Source of the DNA: Candidatus Gastranaerophilales bacterium
GTDB lineage: Bacteria > Cyanobacteriota > Vampirovibrionia > Gastranaerophilales > Gastranaerophilaceae
Length of the DNA stretch: 64,000 bases
NCBI GenBank assembly: GCA_944323935.1
Contig: CALUUJ010000008.1
Span: 1 to 64,000, forward strand
Direction of reading: 5' to 3'
The notes beneath the pieces were generated by a model. That model saw nothing but the letters and a program-made list of their open reading frames with translations, did not search any database and was not told the origin of the DNA. Below are positions 54,266-63,623 of this stretch, piece by piece. The stretch's first letter is position 1, and every line of letters starts with the position of its first letter. The translations under genes and the position numbers were made by a program.

Positions 54266-55483
54266 TTATTTTGCATTTTCAAGCATAGATATAAAAAGTT
54301 CATTTATCTTATGTAATCCTAACAAATGGAACTTTATTTTTGAATATTTGTAACCATCTTTTTCCAATAACAACTGTCCTATAATATTTCCATTACATCT
54401 TAGAGTCCAAATACCATCTTCATTTGTATAGGTGTATAATTTCCCATATTTATAAATATTTACTTTGTCATATACTTGTTCTGCTAACAGTTTACCGGTT
54501 GCGCTATATTCTGAATATATATTATTTTTAATTGTTAAAAATACAGGTTGTTTATAGTGTTCACAAAGTTTAATAGGAATAATTTCGTCATACTTAACAG
54601 GAACAATTTCTTTACCTTTTAGAGTTTTAATACCATACTTATCATCCTTTTTTAAAAGCAAATATTGCTTATCATTGACTATAAACGGTTCACTGTTTTC
54701 TATAGGAGTATTATTGTCTACTTCTTCGGATATAATATCTTTTTTTATTGCAGCGACCTTAACTTTTTCCGGAAGTTTAATTTCTTCAATTTCATATACT
54801 AAATTGTCATCTCCATGTTCAACTTTCTGATAAATTGTTGAATTATTATATCTATATTTTTTTAACTCAGGCTTTAAATTCTGCGCTAATAAATAATATC
54901 CTTCATTAGAAATAACATATAGTTCATCTTCCGGAATAAGCTTTCCTGTATTTTGATAAAGTTTATATTTCCCATTATATTTTCCAGATATATATTCTTT
55001 ATTATCACTATAGAATATACCAACTTTTTCATATATTGGCTTTAATATTACTTTAGCATCTTTGTCTATTAAACCATATTTATTTTGTTTTTTTGTCTTT
55101 ATATACTGACCATATAAGTTTATATCATCATAATTTGTTAAAAAACAAGTTTCATTTTCAAGATTTAAATATCCGACAGACTTTCCAACCTTAATTTTAT
55201 ATTCATTTTCATTATAAGCACTTATTTCATCTATTATTGGTTCAATAATTAAAGAATCTGTATTTTTATTATAAACGGAATATTTATTATCTACTTTTAA
55301 TATTTTTACTTTATCAGTTTCAAAAACGGAATCTACCTTTGATTCATCAATATCTTTTGCCTCTTCAAGCGATTGAGTTTCAACTATCTCATAATCACTA
55401 CTCTTTACATTTATAGAATAAGCATAATTGCAAGAGAAGAAAAAAGATATGAACAGAAGTAGAAGAATAAATTTCTTTTTCAT
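54266..55483 (-). CDS. Exported WG-repeat protein
   Basis: A 405-residue exported protein. The signal peptide is 'MKKKFILLLLFISFFFSCNY' (1-20); the Cys at 18 might be lipidated, but the lipobox is poor. Several WG-type repeats follow, each with a 'KYGLIDKDAKVILKPIYEKV' or 'KYGIKTLKGKEIVPVKYDEI' pattern. WG repeats form beta-propeller-like surfaces of unknown ligand. The ATG at 55483 has an AAGGAGA site 5 nt upstream and starts the signal peptide; an in-frame ATG 57 nt earlier is less likely. Function unknown. Confidence 0.82.
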   Translation of the reverse strand: MKKKFILLLLFISFFFSCNYAYSINVKSSDYEIVETQSLEEAKDIDESKVDSVFETDKVKILKVDNKYSVYNKNTDSLIIEPIIDEISAYNENEYKIKVGKSVGYLNLENETCFLTNYDDINLYGQYIKTKKQNKYGLIDKDAKVILKPIYEKVGIFYSDNKEYISGKYNGKYKLYQNTGKLIPEDELYVISNEGYYLLAQNLKPELKKYRYNNSTIYQKVEHGDDNLVYEIEEIKLPEKVKVAAIKKDIISEEVDNNTPIENSEPFIVNDKQYLLLKKDDKYGIKTLKGKEIVPVKYDEIIPIKLCEHYKQPVFLTIKNNIYSEYSATGKLLAEQVYDKVNIYKYGKLYTYTNEDGIWTLRCNGNIIGQLLLEKDGYKYSKIKFHLLGLHKINELFISMLENAK

Positions 55484-55542
55484 AATATCTCCTTTAACTA
55501 ACATATAAGCATAATAACATTTTGAATTATATTTATGCAATA

Positions 55543-56574
55543 TTAAACAATACTGAGTATAATTTTCTTAATTTCTTCAGTTATATCAGTATCATATTTT
55601 ACATTCTTAGCAATAATTCTTGATAACTTGGATTTTTTAAATTCTCCAAGATGTCTGGTCCTATAAAAATTCTCAATATTTTCACACATTTTTCTATGTA
55701 AGTGCAATTCCTCTTTTATAATAGGAGTCGCGGGTTGATATTCATAGTTTAATGCTCTTTTCAAGAGATTAGTTGAAATAATATCTTCAAACTCACCACT
55801 TTCGATTAAAATTGTTTTATCTTTTTTTTCAATCATTTTCTGCAAAGAAGAACAAATTTCTTTTGCATCAGAGTCAAAGAGAAATACAATTGGAATTTTA
55901 ATTTTATCTTTAAGTCTAAAGTATAAAGCAGGGCTTTTACTTTTACCACCGGCACCTAATATAAAAATACCATTTTTATAAAAATTTGATTTCATCTTAT
56001 CTGCAAAAACAGGGAGTAATATTTCTTCAGTAATTCCCTCAACAATAATTAGTTTGTTAATTGGAAATAAAAGAGAATGTTTTTTTCTCAAACATACTAA
56101 ATCTTCCAAGTTAATTCTTGTAGAATTTGAAAATTCCTCATCAACTTTTATTAGAAATTTTAAATTAACCGGTGCAGATTCAAAATCTAAATGTTTCAAT
56201 ACTGCCGAAAAATTTAATTTCGCATTTAAAAAACTTTTTGTCCTTTGCTCTATATTCTTAAAAGTTGCTTCAACAGAGACATTTAAAGCCTTATTCACAG
56301 ATTGATTAGCTATACCCTTAATATCAAAAATGTTATCAACAGAAGCATTCCAAATTTCTTCAACAATACTTACAATAATTCTAGGATCTAATCTTTCTAT
56401 ATCTGCTTTTGAATATTTTGGGGAAATAAGATTTCGATATATTATAGAATTAAATACTCTACTAAAAGACTCATCCGGCGATTTAAATCTTGATAATCTA
56501 TCCATATTGATAACAAGCTCATCAAAAGATAAGAACTTATATTTTATTGAACTTTGCATTTGCAGTAGATTCAA
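55543..56574 (-). CDS. TOPRIM-domain protein (OLD-like) without an ATPase domain
   Basis: About 343 residues. The C-terminal half (from about residue 190) is an OLD-type TOPRIM nuclease domain: 'KLIIVEGITEEILLPVFADK' with the catalytic Glu and 'IPIVFLFDSDAKEI' with the DxD. OLD-family nucleases normally pair this with an N-terminal ATPase; here the first 180 residues are helical with no Walker motif. The start is taken as the TTG at 56574, because a GGAG site lies 6 nt upstream. It may also begin at the ATG at 56559. It is a single gene; a role in repair or defence is a guess. Confidence 0.7.
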   Translation of the reverse strand: MNLLQMQSSIKYKFLSFDELVINMDRLSRFKSPDESFSRVFNSIIYRNLISPKYSKADIERLDPRIIVSIVEEIWNASVDNIFDIKGIANQSVNKALNVSVEATFKNIEQRTKSFLNAKLNFSAVLKHLDFESAPVNLKFLIKVDEEFSNSTRINLEDLVCLRKKHSLLFPINKLIIVEGITEEILLPVFADKMKSNFYKNGIFILGAGGKSKSPALYFRLKDKIKIPIVFLFDSDAKEICSSLQKMIEKKDKTILIESGEFEDIISTNLLKRALNYEYQPATPIIKEELHLHRKMCENIENFYRTRHLGEFKKSKLSRIIAKNVKYDTDITEEIKKIILSIV

Positions 56575-56634
56575 GAAAAGCTCCAATTAAACAATTTAAC
56601 TGATTGATATTATAACATAATAAAAATAGAAGGA

Positions 56635-56657
56635 GACAGGCTATATTATAGCCTGTC
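56635..56657 (-). terminator. Terminator of the small membrane-protein gene
   Basis: GACAGGCTA / TAGCCTGTC (56635-56643 with 56649-56657, loop 'tatta') read on the minus strand is followed by a T-rich tract. Confidence 0.7.
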
Positions 56658-56676
56658 CCATCATTTTATGAAAGTG

Positions 56677-57198
56677 TTATTGATGACCGGTCCATCTATG
56701 ATCAATCTTAGATCCGGCTTCAGTCGCATTTAATGATGCATTCCAGAGATTTGCACCAAGAGCAATAGCTCCGACAACAACAGCAAGAGCTTTATTCGGA
56801 ATTTTCTTAACAACTTTTACAGCTTCTTCACCGGCTTTCTTTGCAGCGGAATTAGCTGCTCTTTGTTTTGCAAAATTAACAACGGAACCAGCTGTATATA
56901 CAACAGAACCGGCAACTATACCTGAAGTTATACCTTTTACTGTACCTTTAAGATATTCACCTGTCGTAGCAAAAAATTTCTTGATATTAGCTATAAAACC
57001 TTTTATTGATTTAATAGGACCTTTCTTCTCATTTTTTTGAGAAGAAATTTCAACAGAATCAGCTTTCTGCGTTTGAACATTTGATGCAGGAATGGCATCT
57101 TTTACTGTTATCGGTTGAGCTGTCTTTGCAGTTGTAACTTCTTTTGTTTGTGTTGGTATCGTATATGAACTCGGCATATTAGCAAAAATATCTGACAT
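56677..57198 (-). CDS. Small membrane-associated protein of unknown function
   Basis: A 173-residue protein. The first 55 residues are Thr/Ser/Gln-rich and probably disordered. Two hydrophobic, glycine/alanine-rich segments follow ('VKGITSGIVAGSVVYTAGSV' and 'ALAVVVGAIALGANLWNASL') around a charged helix with 'KQRAANSAAKKAGEEAVK'. Similar layouts occur in the other lineage-type proteins here, but it lacks the SF motif. A GGGGT site precedes the ATG. I cannot assign a role. Confidence 0.65.
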   Translation of the reverse strand: MSDIFANMPSSYTIPTQTKEVTTAKTAQPITVKDAIPASNVQTQKADSVEISSQKNEKKGPIKSIKGFIANIKKFFATTGEYLKGTVKGITSGIVAGSVVYTAGSVVNFAKQRAANSAAKKAGEEAVKVVKKIPNKALAVVVGAIALGANLWNASLNATEAGSKIDHRWTGHQ

Positions 57199-57271
57199 AT
57201 TTACCCCACTTATTCTTTTCTAAATACTAAAAACACTTGAACCATTTTTTTTGACTATTTTTAATATTATA

Positions 57272-57988
57272 TTAAATTTTATTAACCAATTCCAGCATTT
57301 CAGAGACAGCTTTATCAAGACCGACAAAAAGCGCTTTAGAAATAATACTGTGACCTATATTTAATTCATGTATATCTTTAATTTCATGAATTCTTAGAAC
57401 ATTTTTATAATTTAGCCCATGTCCTGCATTTACTTGCAATCCTAAAAGATGAGCGAGAGACGTAGCTTGTTTCAACTTTGTAAACTCTTCTTCTTCATTT
57501 TGTTTTCCAAATGCTCTTGAATATGCACCTGTATGTAGTTCTATAAAAGGAGCACCGGTATCAGAAGCGGCACTTACCTGTTGTCTATCTGGATCTATAA
57601 ATAGGCTAACTTGAATGCCCGCTTCAATTAATGGTTCAATAAATTTTTTTATTTTCTCTGGATTAGATGCAACATCCAAACCGCCTTCAGTTGTTACTTC
57701 TTCTCTTTTTTCTGGAACAATACAACAAGCATCAGGTAATAATTCTAACGCGATTTTTTGCATTTCATATGTCGCAGCCATTTCAAGATTTAATCTGCAT
57801 TTCAAATCATTTTTCAAAGAAAAAACATCAAAATCTACAATATGTCTTCTGTCTTCTCTTAAATGAGCAGTTATACCATTTGCACCTGCATTTATACATT
57901 TCTTTGCGGCCTCAATTACTGAAGGTTCAAGTTCGCCTCTTGCATTTCGTAAAGTTGCTACGTGATCTATATTAACACCTAATAACAT
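57272..57988 (-). CDS. pdxJ: Pyridoxine 5'-phosphate synthase
   Basis: The 238-residue TIM-barrel enzyme condenses 1-deoxyxylulose 5-phosphate and 3-amino-2-oxopropyl phosphate to pyridoxine 5'-phosphate. Motifs: 'GVNIDHVATLRNARG', 'GANGITAHLREDRRHI', 'LLPDACCIVPEKREEVTTEG', 'VSLFIDPDRQQV' and 'HAGHGLNYKNV'. The DXP-dependent B6 pathway fits a diderm, cyanobacteria-related lineage. A GGAG site lies 8 nt before the ATG. It supplies PLP for the aminotransferase at 13.6 kb, among others. Confidence 0.96.
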   Translation of the reverse strand: MLLGVNIDHVATLRNARGELEPSVIEAAKKCINAGANGITAHLREDRRHIVDFDVFSLKNDLKCRLNLEMAATYEMQKIALELLPDACCIVPEKREEVTTEGGLDVASNPEKIKKFIEPLIEAGIQVSLFIDPDRQQVSAASDTGAPFIELHTGAYSRAFGKQNEEEEFTKLKQATSLAHLLGLQVNAGHGLNYKNVLRIHEIKDIHELNIGHSIISKALFVGLDKAVSEMLELVNKI

Positions 57989-58205
57989 ATATAATCTCCA
58001 TTCTTACTATATTATAACTTCTATTTTTGTCATTTACAATAATTCATAAATTTAAAAATAGTTACAAATACTCAAGAGTAATTATCTAACTATTTGTATT
58101 ATATTGATAATTTTCCTAAATACCTTCTTTAAAATGCTTATAAAGAGTAAAAAAGATAGAAATATTTACAATAAAAATTTTAATGATAATATAAAAATAC
58201 CATAT

Positions 58206-59759
<1,554 letters not shown>

Positions 59760-59761
59760 TT

Positions 59762-60010
59762 TTATTCTCCATTGTACTGTATCATAGCATCGTCATTTTC
59801 ACATTGCCAGGTCATAATTTCTTCAAATACACTAAGATATTGAACCAATCCTTTTGCAATATTTTCTTCTGAAATATCATCTTCTGGCTTAATATCTAGC
59901 TTAACTATAACATTGGCAGTGTTCTTACCTTTCTCAACAGTGAAAGAATATTCTTCAAGTTCTGAAGAATAGAATGTTTGGTTATTAACTTTTTTACCAG
60001 TTTCTTTCAC
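59762..60010 (-). CDS. Small protein upstream of the recombinase, unknown function
   Basis: An 82-residue acidic protein with an N-terminal beta-rich part ('YSFTVEKGKNTANVIVKLDI') and a helical C-terminus ('IAKGLVQYLSVFEEIMTWQC'). It starts at a GTG with an AAAGG site 9 nt upstream. It ends 2 nt before the recombinase gene, so the two are co-expressed. Small genes in this place sometimes encode a recombination directionality factor, but no such homology is visible. A 61-bp nested inverted repeat covers its start codon. Confidence 0.65.
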   Translation of the reverse strand: MKETGKKVNNQTFYSSELEEYSFTVEKGKNTANVIVKLDIKPEDDISEENIAKGLVQYLSVFEEIMTWQCENDDAMIQYNGE

Positions 60011-60068
60011 TATGAATATACCTTTGAATTATGGAAAGGAACTATTCCTTTGCCCTATATTCATAGTG
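60008..60068. repeat. Nested inverted repeat at the start of the recombinase operon
   Basis: Perfect 13-bp outer arms CACTATGAATATA and TATATTCATAGTG (60008-60020 and 60056-60068) enclose a 7-bp inner stem AAAGGAA/TTCCTTT (60035-60041 and 60045-60051). It includes the GTG start of the 82-residue gene. It could be an operator, an mRNA switch that hides the start, or a recombinase or directionality-factor binding site. Confidence 0.8.
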
Positions 60069-60183
60069 TAAATTTAGTTATAGAATATTACCTTAAATGC
60101 GAACAATAATAATGTGATAACCATTATTAAACTTCACTTTCGAGGTTTTACTGATAGTAACTTAGTGGTTTATTTTGGTAAAA

Positions 60184-61302
60184 TTATTCTACTATCTGAG
60201 AAATAAAACGTTCAAATTTATGAAATTCTGGCGATAAGTATTGGTTATTATTGATAATATGACAAAAATTTACAAATTTAGCCACATTATATTGATAATA
60301 CCTAGTATCATCTATTTTGGGAGCTAATAAGTCTTCAATATCATTCTTTGAATTATTCTTTATCCTATTATAATCACTATTAAATCTTGAAATAGCAGTA
60401 TCTTGTTGCCCATTTTTATTTTCAAATATACTATTATTAATGAAATGCTTTTGGGAAATTTCTAGTATGGCATATTTAGGATTACTCTCTTTTACTTGCT
60501 TTAGCATACACATAAATATTTTCCATTGTTGAGGTTTCATGTGATATATTGGATGATATTTCTTTTTCTTTGGAGTCTTATTTTTCGGCTTACTTGCTGT
60601 ACTATTCTCTGTCATTGTTGGGAATGGCAAAGTGATACTATCTTCTACTGTGATTTCATCCGATTCAGAGGCTTCAAGTTTTTGCAGATATTCAAGCAAT
60701 TTTTCACGTTTAAATGCCGTTACCACTTTTATTTCTGTTACACCATTATTTGAAGCAAAGCTAACACTAAGACCATCACAAAGTTTACCATTGTCTTGTA
60801 ATTCGCTTCTCCAATCATACCTATTATTTGTTATTCCTTTTAATTCAACCAAGTCATTAAGGTAAGTAAGCAAAACAACTGGCATATATTTTAAATCTTC
60901 TATAATATAATTATCCACATTGGGAACGTCTTTTATCGTAGAATAAAATTCATTTATTAATGCAGTGAGGTTTTCTCTTTCTGATAAACCAGATAATTCA
61001 TTTTTTGCCAATGCTTTAACATATTTGAGTGAGTAATTAGTTAGAGCTTCTATATCGATAATACTGACTTTGTAGCCAATATGTATCTCGCTTTTCAATA
61101 TTTTCTTGTAGGTGTTTTCAATGGAGAATATTTCATCAGGTACTTTGTTTTCGGCTAGGCTGATTTCTTCTTGAATATGTTTAATTTCTTCAAGTGTAAA
61201 GTTCTTATCAATTTCAATATTTATAATAGAACCTTTTTCTAATTCTTTGCCTTTAAGCAGTTTTAATAATACATATATTTCTCTATTTGATAAAACTTTC
61301 AT
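60184..61302 (-). CDS. Element protein of unknown function (372 residues)
   Basis: I do not recognise this protein. Residues 1-110 are helical ('EIYVLLKLLKGKELEKGSII'), the middle (about 115-225) is mixed, a basic linker 'SKPKNKTPKKKKYH' lies near 245-258, and the last 115 residues are helical and Asn-rich, without known motifs. The bipartite shape with a basic linker recalls replication initiators or transcription regulators, but no signature supports either. An AAGGAG site lies before the ATG. An ATAAAC-N10-GTTTAT inverted repeat (61339-61360) in the divergent promoter region is a candidate operator. Confidence 0.65.
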   Translation of the reverse strand: MKVLSNREIYVLLKLLKGKELEKGSIINIEIDKNFTLEEIKHIQEEISLAENKVPDEIFSIENTYKKILKSEIHIGYKVSIIDIEALTNYSLKYVKALAKNELSGLSERENLTALINEFYSTIKDVPNVDNYIIEDLKYMPVVLLTYLNDLVELKGITNNRYDWRSELQDNGKLCDGLSVSFASNNGVTEIKVVTAFKREKLLEYLQKLEASESDEITVEDSITLPFPTMTENSTASKPKNKTPKKKKYHPIYHMKPQQWKIFMCMLKQVKESNPKYAILEISQKHFINNSIFENKNGQQDTAISRFNSDYNRIKNNSKNDIEDLLAPKIDDTRYYQYNVAKFVNFCHIINNNQYLSPEFHKFERFISQIVE

Positions 61303-61323
61303 ATCAGCTTACTCCTTGAAATC

Positions 61324-61360
61324 ATTATACTATAAAGCATAAACAATAAATCATGTTTAT
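61324..61360. promoter_or_regulatory. Divergent control region with candidate operator
   Basis: On the minus strand TATAAT (61329-61324) is the -10 for the 372-residue gene. An inverted repeat ATAAAC (61339-61344) / GTTTAT (61355-61360) overlaps the -35 zone, where a repressor could act on both this gene and the methyltransferase. Confidence 0.4.
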
Positions 61361-61393
61361 TAAATTTTCATATAGAGACCAACGAGAAACTAT

Positions 61394-61966
61394 ATGAAGG
61401 AAGATATATTTAGAAATATAGGAGCTAGCAATCATTCTCGATTAACCAGAGAAGAAAATGACTATTATGCAACAGACCCTATTGCAGGGTATTTGTTATT
61501 AGAAGTTGAACCAGATTTAACTAATATCTGGGAATGTGCCTGTGGAGCAGGACACTTGGCAAAGGTATTTGAGTCTTTTAGGAAATTAAGTAAAGCTACA
61601 GATTTAATTGATAGAGGTTATGGAGATGTTGAAGACTTCTTGCTTAATAAAGAGCCATATAATAACGGTGATATTGTTACCAATCCTCCATATAAGTATG
61701 CTCAGCAGTTCGTTGAACATGCTTTAAGTAAGGTTGATGTTGGTCGTAAAGTCTGTATGTTTCTTAAAGTTTTATTTTTAGAAGGGAAAGCAAGAAAAGA
61801 ATTATTCAACAAATATCCTCCAAAGACTGTTTATATTTCAAGTTCAAGAATTAATTGTGCAAAAAATGGCGATTTTGATACCTATACATCTTCTGCTATT
61901 GCCTATGCTTGGTTTATATGGGAAAAAGGCTATTGTGGAGAGACCATTATTAAATGGACTAATTAG
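61394..61966 (+). CDS. Orphan N6-adenine DNA methyltransferase (NPPY type)
   Basis: A 190-residue SAM-dependent methyltransferase of the kind carried by phages and integrative elements. The SAM motif is 'WECACGAGHLAKVFE' and the catalytic N6-adenine motif is 'IVTNPPYKYAQQFVEHAL' (NPPY at 97-100). The protein has no target-recognition domain of a restriction system and no endonuclease gene is next to it, so it is probably an orphan that protects or marks element DNA. No strong ribosome site is visible. The recognition sequence cannot be read here. Confidence 0.85.
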   Translation: MKEDIFRNIGASNHSRLTREENDYYATDPIAGYLLLEVEPDLTNIWECACGAGHLAKVFESFRKLSKATDLIDRGYGDVEDFLLNKEPYNNGDIVTNPPYKYAQQFVEHALSKVDVGRKVCMFLKVLFLEGKARKELFNKYPPKTVYISSSRINCAKNGDFDTYTSSAIAYAWFIWEKGYCGETIIKWTN

Positions 61967-62171
61967 TTTTTATTTACTCATTGAATTGCATTGCAGGGGG
62001 TAAAGTTTCAGAAATTTTGGACAGTTTCTGTGAGAATTTAATCTAAAACCCTTGTAAATTGTTACATGTAGCTCTATCAATATCACTTGACAAGATGAGA
62101 AAAACGATGCATCATTAGACCGAAAGCAGCGCTGCTTCTAGTTATTAGGCAAAATAATAAGGAGCAAAAAC
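61967..62171 (+). other. 205-nt gene-free region with palindromes
   Basis: No coding frame is supported here. It holds CAGAAA/TTTCTG arms (about 62009-62035), a GATGCATC palindrome (62106-62113) and a perfect 14-bp palindrome AAGCAGCGCTGCTT (62124-62137), the only G+C-rich word in the stretch. It may be a leader or a protein-binding region for the run of genes that starts at 62172. Confidence 0.5.
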
Positions 62172-62465
62172 ATGCAAAACAGAATTATCACAACAAACTT
62201 GAACATTGAAAATGAAATCAGACTAATTAAAGCTTATGAAGCCAAAGAAAAGGAACTAAAGGAACTTCGAGAAGAAAAAGAAGCTGAGTTAAAGAAACTA
62301 CTTGATAATGCAGGACTCGAGGAATTAGAAGTCGGAGCATTTACAATCAGATTTACTAATGTTGTTAGAAACAACTTTAATACATCAGCTTTTAAGAAGA
62401 AATATCTAGAACTATATAATTCTTTTATCAAACAAACTACATATAGGAAATTCACGATTTCTTAG
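62172..62465 (+). CDS. Small phage-type protein (YqaJ/phage-endonuclease C-terminal-like)
   Basis: A 97-residue protein. Residues 15-52 form a highly charged coiled coil ('EKELKELREEKEAELKKLLD'). The tail 'VGAFTIRFTNVVRNNFNTSA' then 'FKKKYLELYNSFIKQTTYRK' resembles the region at the end of YqaJ-type phage recombinases ('...RFDTKAFKKDHPELYEQY...RRF'), which also occurs as small stand-alone proteins in phages and conjugative elements. It probably works with a phage nuclease outside the window. An AAGGAG site precedes the ATG. Confidence 0.65.
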   Translation: MQNRIITTNLNIENEIRLIKAYEAKEKELKELREEKEAELKKLLDNAGLEELEVGAFTIRFTNVVRNNFNTSAFKKKYLELYNSFIKQTTYRKFTIS

Positions 62466-62494
62466 GGGATTAGCCCCCTCCCCTTTAAGGGGGG
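62465..62494 (+). repeat. G-rich intergenic double hairpin, copy 1
   Basis: Two stems in tandem: GGGG/CCCC (62465-62468 with 62474-62477) and CCCC/GGGG around 'tttaa' (62480-62492). The same arrangement recurs at 62977 and, as a single stem, at 63397. Confidence 0.75.
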
Positions 62495-62532
62495 AACAGT
62501 TAAACAATAGTAAAAGATGAAAGGATTATAAA

Positions 62533-62970
62533 ATGACAGTAACATATAACACCGTAGAAAAGATTTATAGCAGAAATTATGGTAGCGACAGATTATTCAA
62601 AAGACCATATTGCCAATGTTTAAACTATACGCAAGGTATATTCGATTTTCAGAAAACACTAGATGCTTTTTGGATAGTTGATAATATGGTTTCATATATG
62701 CCAACAATTATGAAATCTTATGAAGAAAAAGGTTTTGAATTTTATGTTGTAGAGATTGTTCTAAACAAAGACCATCAGGGCTACATGGAAGTATTTACAG
62801 AAGGATATGTTGGTAATGATTATAAAGAACATATAGAGATTATCAAGCAAGAGATACCATATATTGATTTACCTGTAAATGGAAATGAAACAACAACATA
62901 TAAGTTTTTCTTATCATTATCAGCATTAGAACCTGTTAAATTTACGTTTTACCTAACATCAGAATATTGA
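62533..62970 (+). CDS. Element protein of unknown function (145 residues)
   Basis: A 145-residue protein with no domain I recognise. It is aromatic-rich (many Tyr and Phe) with alternating beta strands such as 'GFEFYVVEIVLNKDHQGYME' and 'TYKFFLSLSALEPVKFTFYL'. An AAAGGA site lies 7 nt before the ATG. It lies between two of the G-rich hairpins. Confidence 0.65.
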   Translation: MTVTYNTVEKIYSRNYGSDRLFKRPYCQCLNYTQGIFDFQKTLDAFWIVDNMVSYMPTIMKSYEEKGFEFYVVEIVLNKDHQGYMEVFTEGYVGNDYKEHIEIIKQEIPYIDLPVNGNETTTYKFFLSLSALEPVKFTFYLTSEY

Positions 62971-62976
62971 TTATAA

Positions 62977-63006
62977 GGGGATTTAATCCCCTACCCCTTA
63001 AAGGGG
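62977..63006 (+). repeat. G-rich intergenic double hairpin, copy 2
   Basis: GGGGATTTAATCCCC (62977-62991) and CCCCTTAAAGGGG (62994-63006) are two near-perfect palindromes placed next to each other. They follow the 145-residue gene by 6 nt. Confidence 0.85.
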
Positions 63007-63058
63007 TAATGGTTAAGAAGTAATAAATTAATGTGAAAGGATTTATAACAATGGGGGC

Positions 63059-63388
63059 ATGATTATTGATATAAAAGAAAAACAATCTGATAAAGAGCCT
63101 TATGGATTAGATATTGAAGATTTAAAGATTGGTTTTATTGTAGGGTATGAAGAATGTGATTATGACTACAACACAAGTAAATACATTGGTGATAAACCTT
63201 TTGAAAGATTATACACAGGTGAAGAATACGTTAAAATCTCTTGTGATGGAGAGTATGCTTATCCAGAATTCTTAGAAATGTGGAAAGGATTTATAAATCA
63301 ATATGATATTAAAGAAATATCCGACTCAAATAAAGATACTGATGTGTTTAATATATCAGATAATCCAAGTGATGATTTGGTTGCATAG
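63059..63388 (+). CDS. Element protein of unknown function (109 residues), start uncertain
   Basis: A 109-residue acidic protein without a recognised domain ('DLKIGFIVGYEECDYDYNTS'). The Shine-Dalgarno GAAAGGA lies 17 nt from the ATG at 63059 but 9 nt from another ATG at 63051, which reads ATG-GGG-GCA-TGA and overlaps the later start. One base more in the G5 run would make the two ATGs continuous (MGGMIID...). So the start could be changed by an indel, by slippage, or the tiny frame could couple translation. Confidence 0.6.
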   Translation: MIIDIKEKQSDKEPYGLDIEDLKIGFIVGYEECDYDYNTSKYIGDKPFERLYTGEEYVKISCDGEYAYPEFLEMWKGFINQYDIKEISDSNKDTDVFNISDNPSDDLVA

Positions 63389-63396
63389 ATGATTTT

Positions 63397-63417
63397 AAGG
63401 GGGATTAATTCCCCCTT
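63397..63417 (+). repeat. G-rich intergenic hairpin, copy 3
   Basis: AAGGGGG and CCCCCTT (63397-63403 with 63411-63417) flank a 7-nt loop. It sits between the 109- and 60-residue genes, like the other two copies. Confidence 0.85.
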
Positions 63418-63439
63418 ATACAAAATAAAGGAATTAATA

Positions 63440-63622
63440 ATGGAACGAAAAATAAAAATATTAATTGATTATTTATATGCTTTTAATGACTCATTAACAA
63501 AAGCAGAGTTGCAAAGAATACTAAGACGATTGAAAGATTGTGGTGTTAAAAATATGACTTTTGGAAATCAGAAATTTGAATTAACAAATGATTTCATCAA
63601 TTCAGTAAAAGGGGTTTGTTAA
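63440..63622 (+). CDS. Small helical element protein (60 residues)
   Basis: A 60-residue basic, helical protein: 'KIKILIDYLYAFNDSLTKAE' and 'LQRILRRLKDCGVKNMTFGN'. The ATG at 63440 has an AAAGGA site 8 nt upstream; an in-frame ATG at 63389 would translate through the hairpin and is unlikely. Function unknown. The next gene starts 1 nt after its stop. Confidence 0.6.
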   Translation: MERKIKILIDYLYAFNDSLTKAELQRILRRLKDCGVKNMTFGNQKFELTNDFINSVKGVC

Positions 63623-63623
63623 T

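Noticed and set aside
60184..61302. Naming the 372-residue element protein a Rep_3 replication initiator
   Set aside because: Shape and position are suggestive but no Rep signature or iteron array is visible.
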